64,000 nucleotides of DNA from Vibrio zhugei (lineage in GTDB: Bacteria; Pseudomonadota; Gammaproteobacteria; Enterobacterales; Vibrionaceae), in NCBI RefSeq assembly GCF_003716875.1, contig NZ_CP033078.1, positions 930,001 through 994,000 of the forward strand, written 5' to 3'. Numbering within the stretch: the stretch's first letter is position 1; each line of letters starts with the position of its first letter. Under the pieces are notes generated by a model, which was given only the letters and a program-made list of their open reading frames with translations, did not search any database and had not been told where the DNA came from. Made by a program: the position numbers and the translations under genes. This document shows, one piece after another, positions 17,763 to 26,086 of the stretch.

Positions 17763-18782
17763 ATGTTCGGTTTAAAAGGAAAGAAACTGGCTAAAGTATT
17801 GTTAACCGCCTCACTGAGTGTGAGTGCATTATCGGCATCGTTCTCGGTGTTTTCTGCAGAATATAATTGGCGTTTTGCGAACTTATATGGACGGGGCACT
17901 GCGTTTGGCGAGGTCTATGAAGATTTAGCGAAAAATATTGAAACCATGTCAAATGGTCGTATTCATGTTCAAGTACTGTATTCAGGTGAAGGCATTGGAA
18001 CTTCTGGCATATTTGGCGCGTTAAAGAGCGGTTTGATCACGATGGGAGCGCCTTTCCAATCGATGAATGCGGGAGAGTTCCCTGCGGGTGTGGTTGAAAT
18101 CGGTCTTCCTGGTGGCACTCAAAATACCGCAAAATTAATGACGTTATTTCATGAACGTGGATGGGGGCAGATTCTTAAAAAAGCCTATGGTGAGCAAGGT
18201 ATTACTTGGCTAGAACCCTACATCCAACCCGCGGTTTATGTCATTACTAAAAAGCCGATTAAATCCATTAAAGACTTCAAGGGGATGAAGATTCGTGCGC
18301 CTGGGGCGTATGGTAAATTCTTGCGCAATCTTGGCGCCTCACCGGTGTCTTTATCATGGAGTGAAATTTACACCTCTTTGGCGACGGGCGTGATTGATGG
18401 CTCTATCGGGTCCAATATGATTGACCATCGTGATGGCAATCACGTCGAAGTAGCTAAATATATGTATCGATTGCCTGTGGCTGGCGCACAAGTTCTTCCT
18501 ATTCTCGTCAATACCAAAGCTTGGAATAAATTACCCGATGATTTAAAAGCGATTGTCAAAGGGGCAACGGCTGAGCATGCGATTGAACAAATCACCAAAT
18601 CGACATTATGGGAATCGCAAGCGCTGCAAGAAATGGAAGCACAGGGGCTTAAATGGAGTCCAGAACCTTCTGATGCGGATAAAAAAGCATGGAAAGCCGC
18701 TGGTTCGTCGCTCGCTAAAGAGTACGCGAAAGAGAACCCTTACTCAAAAGAGCTGATCACTATTTTACAAAAACAACAGTAA
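17763..18782 (+). CDS. TRAP transporter periplasmic substrate-binding protein (DctP family)
   Basis: 339 residues from ATG 17763, chosen because AGGGG lies 8 bp upstream and it gives a clean signal peptide (KKLAKVLLTASLSVSALSA ... VFSA). The mature protein has the DctP pattern: WRFANLYGRGTAFGEVYEDLAKNIETMSNGRI, KDFKGMKIRAPGAYGKFLRNLGASPVSLSWSEIYTSLATGVIDGS. The arginine in KIRAPG is the residue that usually binds the substrate carboxylate. It is the first gene of dctPQM; divergence from gabD suggests that its substrate is GABA or a related omega-amino acid, an inference. Confidence 0.9.
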   Translation: MFGLKGKKLAKVLLTASLSVSALSASFSVFSAEYNWRFANLYGRGTAFGEVYEDLAKNIETMSNGRIHVQVLYSGEGIGTSGIFGALKSGLITMGAPFQSMNAGEFPAGVVEIGLPGGTQNTAKLMTLFHERGWGQILKKAYGEQGITWLEPYIQPAVYVITKKPIKSIKDFKGMKIRAPGAYGKFLRNLGASPVSLSWSEIYTSLATGVIDGSIGSNMIDHRDGNHVEVAKYMYRLPVAGAQVLPILVNTKAWNKLPDDLKAIVKGATAEHAIEQITKSTLWESQALQEMEAQGLKWSPEPSDADKKAWKAAGSSLAKEYAKENPYSKELITILQKQQ

Positions 18783-18839
18783 CAGGGAAGCGTTAATCAG
18801 GCCTCTGCGCCTGTTTTTCCATGTTCGGGAGTGTTCACT

Positions 18840-19448
18840 ATGGAATGTATTTTAAGAACATACTGCCGCTGTGTTCGATATGTCGTTGGGTTGGTTGGAC
18901 GATCCGTTGCGTATTTACTGCCACTATTGGCCGCGATTGTCGCTTATGGTGTTTTTGCTCGCTATATTCTCAATCAGCCGACCATTTGGGGCTATGATAC
19001 CTCACTTTTCTTATTTGGATATATTGGCGCTTTAGGAGGCGCGAATGCCCAACGGTTAGGGGGGCATATCAATGTTGATATCGTGTATGGAAAACTGTCT
19101 CGCCGAGGACGTCATGTCTTCGATTTAGTAAACGTTATTCTGGCGATGGGTTTTTTGTGGATCATGATGAGTACGTGCTTGGATAAATTTATCGAAGCGG
19201 TGAACTTAAACTATCGAACTCAAAGTGAATGGGCGCCACCCATGCATCATTTTTGGCTCATGGTAACCGTATCCGCTGGCCTTTTTCTTGCTCAATATTC
19301 TACTGAGTTAATCGGGCATCTCTACGCATTAGTGTGCGGTAAAGAATTACTGGCAACGTCATGGGATGATGAACGACCAGAGCAGATTGCCGTTGAAAGT
19401 GCGGTAATGCAACCCCTGAAGGATAAGGAGAGCGCCCATGGGCATTGA
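18840..19448 (+). CDS. TRAP transporter small membrane subunit (DctQ family)
   Basis: About 202 residues from ATG 18840 (GGGAG 7 bp upstream; a GTG at 18831 is the alternative). It has four predicted membrane helices, with the DctQ signature FARYILNQPTIWGYDTSLFLFGYIGALGGANAQRLGGHINVDI. It forms the inner-membrane complex with DctM. It overlaps dctM by 11 bp, indicating translational coupling. Confidence 0.88.
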   Translation: MECILRTYCRCVRYVVGLVGRSVAYLLPLLAAIVAYGVFARYILNQPTIWGYDTSLFLFGYIGALGGANAQRLGGHINVDIVYGKLSRRGRHVFDLVNVILAMGFLWIMMSTCLDKFIEAVNLNYRTQSEWAPPMHHFWLMVTVSAGLFLAQYSTELIGHLYALVCGKELLATSWDDERPEQIAVESAVMQPLKDKESAHGH

Positions 19449-20760
19449 GACACTCACTTTAGTATTACTGGCTTGTATCATGGTCGCCTTTATTTTAGGC
19501 GCTCAGGTTGGTATGGCATTGGGCGGCATTGCGATGGGCGTGGGTTATCTTTCTTGGGGCGATGCCGTATTTAATATTGTGCCTTCGACGGTAGAAAGCA
19601 CGTTTTTCAATTTCACACTATTGGCGATTCCCCTGTATATCTACATGGGACAACTGTTAACGCGTTCTGGTATTGGTGATGCCATGTTTAATGCCAGTCA
19701 ATTAGCAATAGGTAAACTGCGTGGCTCACTGGCGATCAGCGTTATTGGCGTCTGTTCAATGATTGGCGCTATGGTGGGGATCATTGGGGCAGGGATCATG
19801 ACCTCAAGCAGTATTGCACTCAAACCGATGATGGATCGTGGCTACGATAAAAAACTGGCCTTAGGTGTGATCATGGCGGGGGGATCGTTGGGGATTTTGA
19901 TCCCGCCAAGCATTCCTATGATTATGTTTGCCTCTGCTACGCAAAGTTCTGTCGGAAAAATGTTCTTAGGGGCGATGGTTCCAGCGCTGATAACCATTGT
20001 TCTTCTGATCAGTTATGTGATCATTTCCTGCCGTTTGCGTCCGGAGCGCGCGCCCTTAGATCAAGATAATGATTTCGAGATGCCAAAAGGAGTCGAGGTG
20101 ATGCGCACCATCCGCGATGGGGCCTCATCGTTGGCACTAATCGTCGTAGTGCTTGGCAGTATCATCATGGGAGTCGCCACCCCAACAGAGTCCGGAGCGC
20201 TTGGCGTCATGGGGGCACTTCTCTTAGCCATTTTATTTAAACGCTTTAAACCGGAGATGGTTGCTCGAGCCAGTAAACAAACGGCTGTGTTAGTCAGTGT
20301 CGCGATGTGGATTATGGTTGGCGCTTCTGTATTCAGCAATTTCCATTTACTGATGGGCGTACAAGGCATGGTGTCGCAATTTGCTGCGGGCTTAGACATG
20401 CCTCCCATTGTGATTATTATGATGTTTCAAGTGATCATGATATTGCTTGGGTTCATTATCGATGAGTACATTATTGTGCTGATGTGCGCGCCTATTTTTA
20501 CACCAGTAGCCGTATCCTTAGGCTATGATCCGATATGGTTTGGCGTGCTCATGATATTAAATATTGTCATTGCGGTACAAACTCCGCCGTATGGGTTCGC
20601 TCTTTTTTATCTTAAAGGTATTGCACCTAAAGGTGTGACCATGATGGATTTATATAAAGCCGTACTGCCATTTATTTCCATTCAAGTGTTGGTCTTAATG
20701 ATTGTGATGTGTTTCCCCCAATTAGTCACTTGGCTACCAAACTTAGTCATGAGTCCATAA
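19438..20760 (+). CDS. TRAP transporter large membrane subunit (DctM family)
   Basis: A 440-residue, strongly hydrophobic protein with about 12 membrane segments. Family motifs: GAQVGMALGGIAMGVGYLSWG at the N terminus, IIGAGIMTSSSIALKPMMDRGYDKKLA and MAGGSLGILIPPSIPMIMFA. It is the ion-coupled channel subunit of the TRAP complex, probably Na+-driven as in other marine bacteria. AAGGAG precedes the ATG inside dctQ. A terminator follows about 65 bp after the stop. Confidence 0.92.
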   Translation: MGIETLTLVLLACIMVAFILGAQVGMALGGIAMGVGYLSWGDAVFNIVPSTVESTFFNFTLLAIPLYIYMGQLLTRSGIGDAMFNASQLAIGKLRGSLAISVIGVCSMIGAMVGIIGAGIMTSSSIALKPMMDRGYDKKLALGVIMAGGSLGILIPPSIPMIMFASATQSSVGKMFLGAMVPALITIVLLISYVIISCRLRPERAPLDQDNDFEMPKGVEVMRTIRDGASSLALIVVVLGSIIMGVATPTESGALGVMGALLLAILFKRFKPEMVARASKQTAVLVSVAMWIMVGASVFSNFHLLMGVQGMVSQFAAGLDMPPIVIIMMFQVIMILLGFIIDEYIIVLMCAPIFTPVAVSLGYDPIWFGVLMILNIVIAVQTPPYGFALFYLKGIAPKGVTMMDLYKAVLPFISIQVLVLMIVMCFPQLVTWLPNLVMSP

Positions 20761-20823
20761 TGGCAGGAATAGGATAATCGGTTAGCGGTATATCGATAGC
20801 CATCAAACGACTGAATTATAATC

Positions 20824-20853
20824 AAAGTCACTCATATGATTGAGTGACTTTTT
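20824..20853 (+). terminator. Rho-independent terminator after dctM
   Basis: AAGTCACTCA-TATGAT-TGAGTGACTT followed by TTT. The rest of the gap to 21172 shows no gene. Confidence 0.88.
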
Positions 20854-21172
20854 CGTGTGTTATATAGCAGGTGATTGGCGCTGTACGAATAAAAAACAAC
20901 GATCACTCACCTCATTCCCCTCATTGTCGATAGATTAATATTAGGAACTAGTGCGTTAAGCATTTTAAAGGCACCATTGTCCTCTCTTCACATAGTTTCT
21001 ACGTTATGAATGCCTTCGAAAAATTAGAACAACCAAATCAAGAATCCTTAACGAAAGTCTTCGTAAGGAAAACTAAGCTAGTTTTTCACATAGCTCATTG
21101 CTCTTGTACAAACTCTTAATGGTAGCGATAGAGTGAGAGCAATCAATACAGCCAAGAAAGGATAATAAGGCA

Positions 21173-21760
21173 ATGATAAATTCGTTAAAGACATTCACAT
21201 GTGGGGCGGCTCTGTTTGGGTTAGCGAGTATGAGCGGTGTCGCTAGTGCAGAGACGTATCAACTGGATCCTGGGCATACGAGTGTTGTCGCATCTTGGAG
21301 TCACTTTGGTTACTCTCATCCGGTCGCGACTTTTGATGGTGTCACTGGTACCTTGGTGTTTGATAAGGACGAACCTGAAGAGGCTTCAGTAAAGGTCTCG
21401 ATCCCGATAAAAACGATCGATAGTGGAGTCCCAGCGCTTAATAAAGAATTTCAAAACAAAACGTATTTTGATGTTGGCCATTATCCTGACGCGACATTTG
21501 TTAGCGATAAGGTAGTAGCAACGGGAGATAAAACCTACGATGTGCATGGCAAACTGACGATGAAAGGGCATACCGAGCCTGTGACATTGAAAGTCACCAT
21601 GAATGGTCAAGGCGAGCACCCAATGGCGAAAGTGCCCGCGATTGGCTTTGATGCCACAACGACGATTCAACGCTCGAAGTTCGGCATTGATAAATACGTA
21701 CCGAATGTCAGTGATGACGTAGAGATTCGCATCACCACCGAAGGTGCCGCATCTAAGTAA
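21173..21760 (+). CDS. YceI-family periplasmic protein
   Basis: 195 residues: signal peptide MINSLKTFTCGAALFGLASM...ASA, then a YceI lipocalin-like barrel: ETYQLDPGHTSVVASWSHFGYSHPVATF, FQNKTYFDVGHYPDATFVSDKV, GKLTMKGHTEPVTLKV, and a C-terminal GIDKYVPNVSDDVEIRITTEG. YceI proteins bind isoprenoid-type lipids such as octaprenyl chains in the periplasm; the cellular role is uncertain. It is monocistronic, with AAGGA-like sequence upstream of the ATG. Confidence 0.92.
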   Translation: MINSLKTFTCGAALFGLASMSGVASAETYQLDPGHTSVVASWSHFGYSHPVATFDGVTGTLVFDKDEPEEASVKVSIPIKTIDSGVPALNKEFQNKTYFDVGHYPDATFVSDKVVATGDKTYDVHGKLTMKGHTEPVTLKVTMNGQGEHPMAKVPAIGFDATTTIQRSKFGIDKYVPNVSDDVEIRITTEGAASK

Positions 21761-21986
21761 GCATGGCATCTTTTGTTATTTTCATGCGCGCCGCTTTACG
21801 ATGAAAGTTGCGCGTGTGTATTTCCTTGCTCTCTTTTCTGTCAGCGTTCTTCCTCCCTTTATGTCTGTCATCACGCTTATCTGGTCAACTTCGTTGTTGT
21901 GCAAGTATTTAAAACTGTGGTTGGGTTGCAAACTGTAAGGGGAGTGATAGTCTCGAAGCAACAGGAACTACGAACAAGGAGTCATC

Positions 21987-23117
21987 ATGCAATACGATGT
22001 GATTGTAGTTGGAGCAGGGTCGATGGGAATGGCCGCCGGCTATTTCTTAGCGAAACACGGTCAGCGTGTGTTGTTATTGGATGCCTTTGATCCCCCTCAT
22101 TCTCATGCTAGCCACCATGGAGAAACCCGCATCATTCGTCATGCTTACGGAGAGGGAAAGGATTATGTGCCGTTAGCGTTGCGAGCACAAACATTATGGG
22201 AAGAGTTAGAACACCAGTCTCAGCAGTCAATTTTTTTGAAAACCGGTGTGCTTAACATCGGTGAGCGAACACGGCCGTTCATTTCAACGCTCATTGCCAG
22301 CGCCGAAGAGTATCAATTACCTATTGAAGTATTGAGTGCCGAACAAGCGAATGCGCGATATCCAGGTTTAGCGCTTCCGTCAGAGTTTGTCGCCGTTCTA
22401 GAATCGACGTCAGGGGTCTTACGGTGTGAAAAGGCCATTGAAGCGTATCGTCAGTTAGCTCAGGAGCAAGGCGCAGAGCTAAACACTTATTCTCGGGTTA
22501 GCGATATTAACGTCTTACAAAATTCGGTCATCGTGACAGCCAAAGGGAAAGAATTTAGCGCAAAAAAATTGGTGGTCTCAGTTGGAGCATGGTCTAACGA
22601 TTTATTGAAGATGCTAGACCTTGATCTTCCTCTTTCTCCTGTACGGAAAACATTTGCTTGGTATGATGCGCCTGATGAGCTCTACGGAGAGGGGCATTTT
22701 CCTGCATTCTCTTGGGACATTCCTGAGGGTATGTATTATGGCTTTCCAAGTATTGATGGTGCTGGATTGAAAATAGGGCGTCACGATCAAGGGGAACCCC
22801 ATGAACCCAACACTCCGCTCGTGCCGTTTTCTCAAGCGCAAGATACTTCCGATCTCAATCAGTTGTTGAGTCGATATATGCCGCAAGTTGGGCCGTTCCA
22901 TGTCGGTAAAACGTGTATGTACACACGAACTCCCGATGAACATTTTATTATTGATCATCACCCCAAGTATTCGCATGTCATGATTGCCTCTGGCTTTTCA
23001 GGTCATGGTTTTAAATTTGCGAGTGTCATCGGTGAAGTATTAACGGACATGGTGCTCGATAAATCTCCTGATTTTGATCTGTCGCTATTTTCCATCGAGC
23101 GTTTTCAGCCAGATTAA
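21987..23117 (+). CDS. solA: N-methyl-L-tryptophan oxidase-like flavoprotein (monomeric sarcosine oxidase family)
   Basis: 376 residues, as in SolA (372 in E. coli). The N-terminal FAD motif is YDVIVVGAGSMGMAAGYFLA, with acidic strand end LLLDAFDPPHSHASHHGETRIIRHAYGEG, and the C-terminal segment GFSGHGFKFASVIGEVLTDM carries the usual second FAD contact. The enzymes oxidatively demethylate N-methyl amino acids, giving formaldehyde and H2O2. The covalent-flavin Cys is probably that in GKTCMYTRTPDEHFIIDHHP. Sarcosine or other N-methyl amino acids cannot be excluded. AAGGAG precedes the ATG. Confidence 0.88.
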   Translation: MQYDVIVVGAGSMGMAAGYFLAKHGQRVLLLDAFDPPHSHASHHGETRIIRHAYGEGKDYVPLALRAQTLWEELEHQSQQSIFLKTGVLNIGERTRPFISTLIASAEEYQLPIEVLSAEQANARYPGLALPSEFVAVLESTSGVLRCEKAIEAYRQLAQEQGAELNTYSRVSDINVLQNSVIVTAKGKEFSAKKLVVSVGAWSNDLLKMLDLDLPLSPVRKTFAWYDAPDELYGEGHFPAFSWDIPEGMYYGFPSIDGAGLKIGRHDQGEPHEPNTPLVPFSQAQDTSDLNQLLSRYMPQVGPFHVGKTCMYTRTPDEHFIIDHHPKYSHVMIASGFSGHGFKFASVIGEVLTDMVLDKSPDFDLSLFSIERFQPD

Positions 23118-23300
23118 ATGTACATCGCTGAATCTCGTCATGCTATGCGTGGATAGAGCAGGGAAGACCTGCTTTATTCAACCGTGCCCTGCCACATCAT
23201 GAAAAGCGCTCATAATCAGTATGCAGAACCATCACTCGTTTTTCTCGCGTATCAACAGTAACGTATTGATATCAATTACTGTGTTTATGAGGATTTCTGT

Positions 23301-24458
23301 ATGTCTGGTCAAGCGCCATTTCGCGCCGACGTTGTTGGTAGCTTTTTACGTCCTAAGTACCTTCACCAAGCGCGCCAAGAATTTGCTGAAGGAAAACTGA
23401 TTCAAGCCGAGCTGACGGACGTTGAAAATAAAGCGATTAAAGAATTAGTGGCTCAGCAAAAAGCATTAGGTTTATCAGTGATTACTGATGGAGAGTTTCG
23501 ACGCAGCTGGTGGCATCTCGATTTTATGTGGGGGCTGGGTGGGGTTGAAAAAGTGCGCATTGGTGAGGGCTATACGTTTGCGACTGTAAAATCGCGGGCG
23601 GAAAGTGCGGCTCTGACCGGAAAGATTACGGGTGAGAACCATCCTTTTATTGACCATTTTAATTATCTGAAACAGTTTTCTGAAGAAGGTGTGGTCCCTC
23701 GGTTAACCATTCCCGCTCCGGCTCAATTTCTCAAAGAATTGGAGCGAGAGCCTAATCGCGCTCAGACGCGAGCAGTGTATCCTAATAAGGAAGAACTCTT
23801 TGCAGATATCGTGAAGGCATATCAAACCATCATCCAAGATGTGTACGCTGCTGGCTGTCGAAATCTGCAGTTGGATGATTGTACTTGGGGAATGCTGACC
23901 GACCCTAAATTCCAGCAAACGGCAGGTCAATTAGTGGAGGCTTGTGGATGCGGTGATGATCACCACTTCGATACGCCCACCGCTCTTAACGAGATTTTGA
24001 ATACGCACCTACGCATTAATAATGCGGCATTAGCGGGCGCGCCAGATGATTTAGTGCTGACGACACATGTGTGTCGTGGGAACTTTCGCTCGACGTGGGC
24101 GGCAAGTGGGGGGTACGAATCCGTTGCTGAAGTCTTGTTGGGTCAATTGAATGTTGATGCTTTTTATTTAGAGTTTGATACCGAGCGTGCAGGGGATTTT
24201 ACGCCTTTGCGCCATTTAGCCGCAGATAAAAAAGTGGTGTTGGGTTTAATTTCATCGAAAGTACCTGAGCTTGAATCGGCCGAGGTGGTCATTGCCCGTA
24301 TTCAAGAAGCGAGTGAGTATGTGCCGTTGAAGAATTTGTACCTCAGTACACAATGTGGTTTTGCGTCTACGGAAGAAGGGAATGAACTCACCGAAGCACA
24401 GCAATGGGCTAAAATCGAGCTAGTACAAGCGATCGCGAAGCGAGTATGGCAAGACTAA
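23301..24458 (+). CDS. MetE-like cobalamin-independent methyltransferase (YxjG/YxjH type)
   Basis: 385 residues corresponding to the C-terminal catalytic half of MetE. Features: RADVVGSFLRPKYL, VITDGEFRRSWWHLDFMWG, LQLDDCTWGML, THVCRGNFRSTWAASGGYE and LYLSTQCGFASTEEG. His and Cys of the HVCRGN segment and the Cys of STQCGF are the likely zinc ligands. Short homologues of this type act in methionine synthesis or methyl-group salvage with unknown methyl donors; the N-terminal half that binds folylpolyglutamate in full-length MetE is absent, as is usual for the group. It is monocistronic, with GAGGA upstream. Confidence 0.88.
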   Translation: MSGQAPFRADVVGSFLRPKYLHQARQEFAEGKLIQAELTDVENKAIKELVAQQKALGLSVITDGEFRRSWWHLDFMWGLGGVEKVRIGEGYTFATVKSRAESAALTGKITGENHPFIDHFNYLKQFSEEGVVPRLTIPAPAQFLKELEREPNRAQTRAVYPNKEELFADIVKAYQTIIQDVYAAGCRNLQLDDCTWGMLTDPKFQQTAGQLVEACGCGDDHHFDTPTALNEILNTHLRINNAALAGAPDDLVLTTHVCRGNFRSTWAASGGYESVAEVLLGQLNVDAFYLEFDTERAGDFTPLRHLAADKKVVLGLISSKVPELESAEVVIARIQEASEYVPLKNLYLSTQCGFASTEEGNELTEAQQWAKIELVQAIAKRVWQD

Positions 24459-24856
24459 TGCGCCTTGCGTCGAGGCGCGCTCCTTGTAGATGCGCAGAGA
24501 GTTGGATAGCCTTTGAGCTATCTCTCTCTTGTATGGTTGACAGCACCGCCGACATCTTTAGAATGCCAGCGGTAGGTTGGTTACTGCCAATCAGCTGCTT
24601 TGCAAAAATTAATTTCAATTAACGGAAATTAGCGCTTTACAAAGCATAGGAATAAGCAGATACTAGCCTTGCTCTGGAGTTCAGAGTTATTAAATGTAAA
24701 ATCGAGTCAAAGTTAAATTCTCAGTAGCCCATCGTAACTGTTGTCGTTCTTAGTGTTTCCTTAGCTTCATCTAACCATTAAATAATTCATGCCTACAGTG
24801 TATCGCAAAATTTTTTGCGGCAATTACTTTTAATTTTTATATATAAGGGACACAAA
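24459..24856 (+). other. Long leader region before the cold-shock gene
   Basis: 398 bp without a gene. GCGCC...GGCGC near 24463-24480 forms a hairpin without a T run. The distal part probably holds the long 5' untranslated leader typical of cspA-type mRNAs, but I cannot define its start. Confidence 0.4.
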
Positions 24857-25072
24857 ATGTCTAACGCAAAATCAACAGGTCTAGTTAAATGGTTCAACGA
24901 AGAGAAAGGCTTTGGCTTTATTACTCAAAGCAATGGCGGTGCTGACGTATTCGTTCACTTCCGTGCTATCGCTTCTGAAGGCTTCAAAACTTTGACTGAC
25001 GGTCAAAAAGTAGAATTTGACGTAGAACAAGGTCAAAAAGGTCTTCAAGCTGCTAACGTTGTAGCGCTATAA
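24857..25072 (+). CDS. Cold-shock protein, CspA family
   Basis: 71 residues from the ATG at 24857, with AAGGGA upstream. It is a complete OB-fold cold-shock domain: [17 protein letters not shown] (RNP1, KGFGFI) and GADVFVHF (RNP2, VFVHF), then [21 protein letters not shown]. It is an RNA chaperone that binds single-stranded RNA. An earlier in-frame start exists but would add a non-conserved extension. A strong terminator follows 10 bp after the stop. Confidence 0.96.
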   Translation: MSNAKSTGLVKWFNEEKGFGFITQSNGGADVFVHFRAIASEGFKTLTDGQKVEFDVEQGQKGLQAANVVAL

Positions 25073-25082
25073 GATTTTGAAT

Positions 25083-25116
25083 AACGCAGATAACGTCGGT
25101 TATCTGCGTTAATCTT
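25083..25116 (+). terminator. Rho-independent terminator after csp
   Basis: AACGCAGATAAC-GTC-GGTTATCTGCGTT stem followed by an AT-rich tail with a short T run. Confidence 0.8.
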
Positions 25117-25228
25117 TCACCACAACTGTCTGCATATCAATACACGTATTAAGCGTGTCATTTCTCATTAACACCTCTGTTTTATATCCCGTATTCTTCT
25201 CCTTTTTATTAGCGTCGAATAACTATAG

Positions 25229-25263
25229 TAACAGCGACATATGTTTGTCATATTGCTCTGTTA
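25229..25263. repeat. Imperfect palindrome upstream of a small open frame
   Basis: TAACAG-(CG)-ACATATG ... TCATATT-GCT-CTGTTA. It could be an operator or an RNA hairpin just upstream of the small gene at 25301. Confidence 0.4.
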
Positions 25264-25300
25264 TTGTGGGAATAAATCATCGTACCTGTAAGGAAATATT

Positions 25301-25411
25301 ATGAGCCGTTCAACTGGACGTAAGCGTATTTGGTTTCAACACTCTCAAGAGCAAAAAATCAAAAAAGAAACACAAAAAATTACTGAAAATTCATCGACTA
25401 ACGAAAATTAA
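25301..25411 (+). CDS. Hypothetical 36-residue basic protein
   Basis: A short frame, MSRSTGRKRIWFQHSQEQK..., ending ...SSTNEN. AAGGAAAT lies at good spacing before the ATG. The N-terminal half is basic (SRSTGRKRI) and the C-terminal half polar. I do not recognise it. The strong ribosome binding site, the upstream palindrome and its location after a cold-shock gene make it more credible than a random frame, but there is no direct evidence of expression. Confidence 0.45.
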   Translation: MSRSTGRKRIWFQHSQEQKIKKETQKITENSSTNEN

Positions 25412-25855
25412 TTAACAGATTAACCATTGGATAGGTTGCAATCCAATGATGTGCTAGATGCAGTGTTTGCTGCCAAGTGAATGTCTTGATGCATGCGTGC
25501 AAAGACATAAGAAAAAAGAGATAAAGAAACATTTTATTTTTCAGCCTGAGGAATTCACAACAGCTCAGTGAAAAATCCAGTGACAAAGCCATGCTCCCAA
25601 CATGATCTTTGCTTCTTTATCTTTTCTCCTCGATACCCATTTTCATCTCTCTCCCACTTTTTGAATCACGAATCTCATACTATCAGTCAATCGTCTGACA
25701 CATTAATAAGCTTGGTAGGTCAATAGCAGTAGCATGGCTTAGTCGGATGCGATAATCGCGTGCTATGAGTCCATTCATCACACTAAAGACCGCACCGCAT
25801 AACAACCCGGCGATGTTCTCCTCAACGCTGGAAGTTGGCGCACAGGTTGCTTTAT

Positions 25856-25990
25856 GTGCATATTTCGGAGCATTCCGATCAGTCATTTCGGGATTATCCG
25901 ATCACCCATTTCGGTTTAAACCGATCACTGATTCCGCGATTATCCGATCACTTTTAGCCTAACTCCGAAATCGGTGATCGGAATAGCGAA
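25856..25990 (+). repeat. IS21 left-end repeat cluster
   Basis: Several copies of a TTCCGATCA / TATCCGATCAC / ACCGATCAC unit, with inverse copies GTGATCGGAATA and GCGATCGGAAT. These are the probable IstA-binding sites of the left end. Confidence 0.7.
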
Positions 25991-26086
25991 AACCGCGATC
26001 GGAATGCCCGAAATCCTTATTTTTTCTCTTTTAAATCAATAGCTCGTTATTCTTTACTTCTTAATCAAGAACGTAAGGAAGCGACA

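Noticed and set aside
21801-21938. Signal-peptide-like frame MKVARVYFLALFSVSVL between yceI and solA
   Set aside because: Too short, poor start context and no conserved tail; probably chance hydrophobicity.
25683-25855. Minus frame left of the IS21 (SSVEENIAGLLCGAVFSVMNGL) as a disrupted gene
   Set aside because: I cannot link it to the right flank, and no family is recognised; kept as non-coding.
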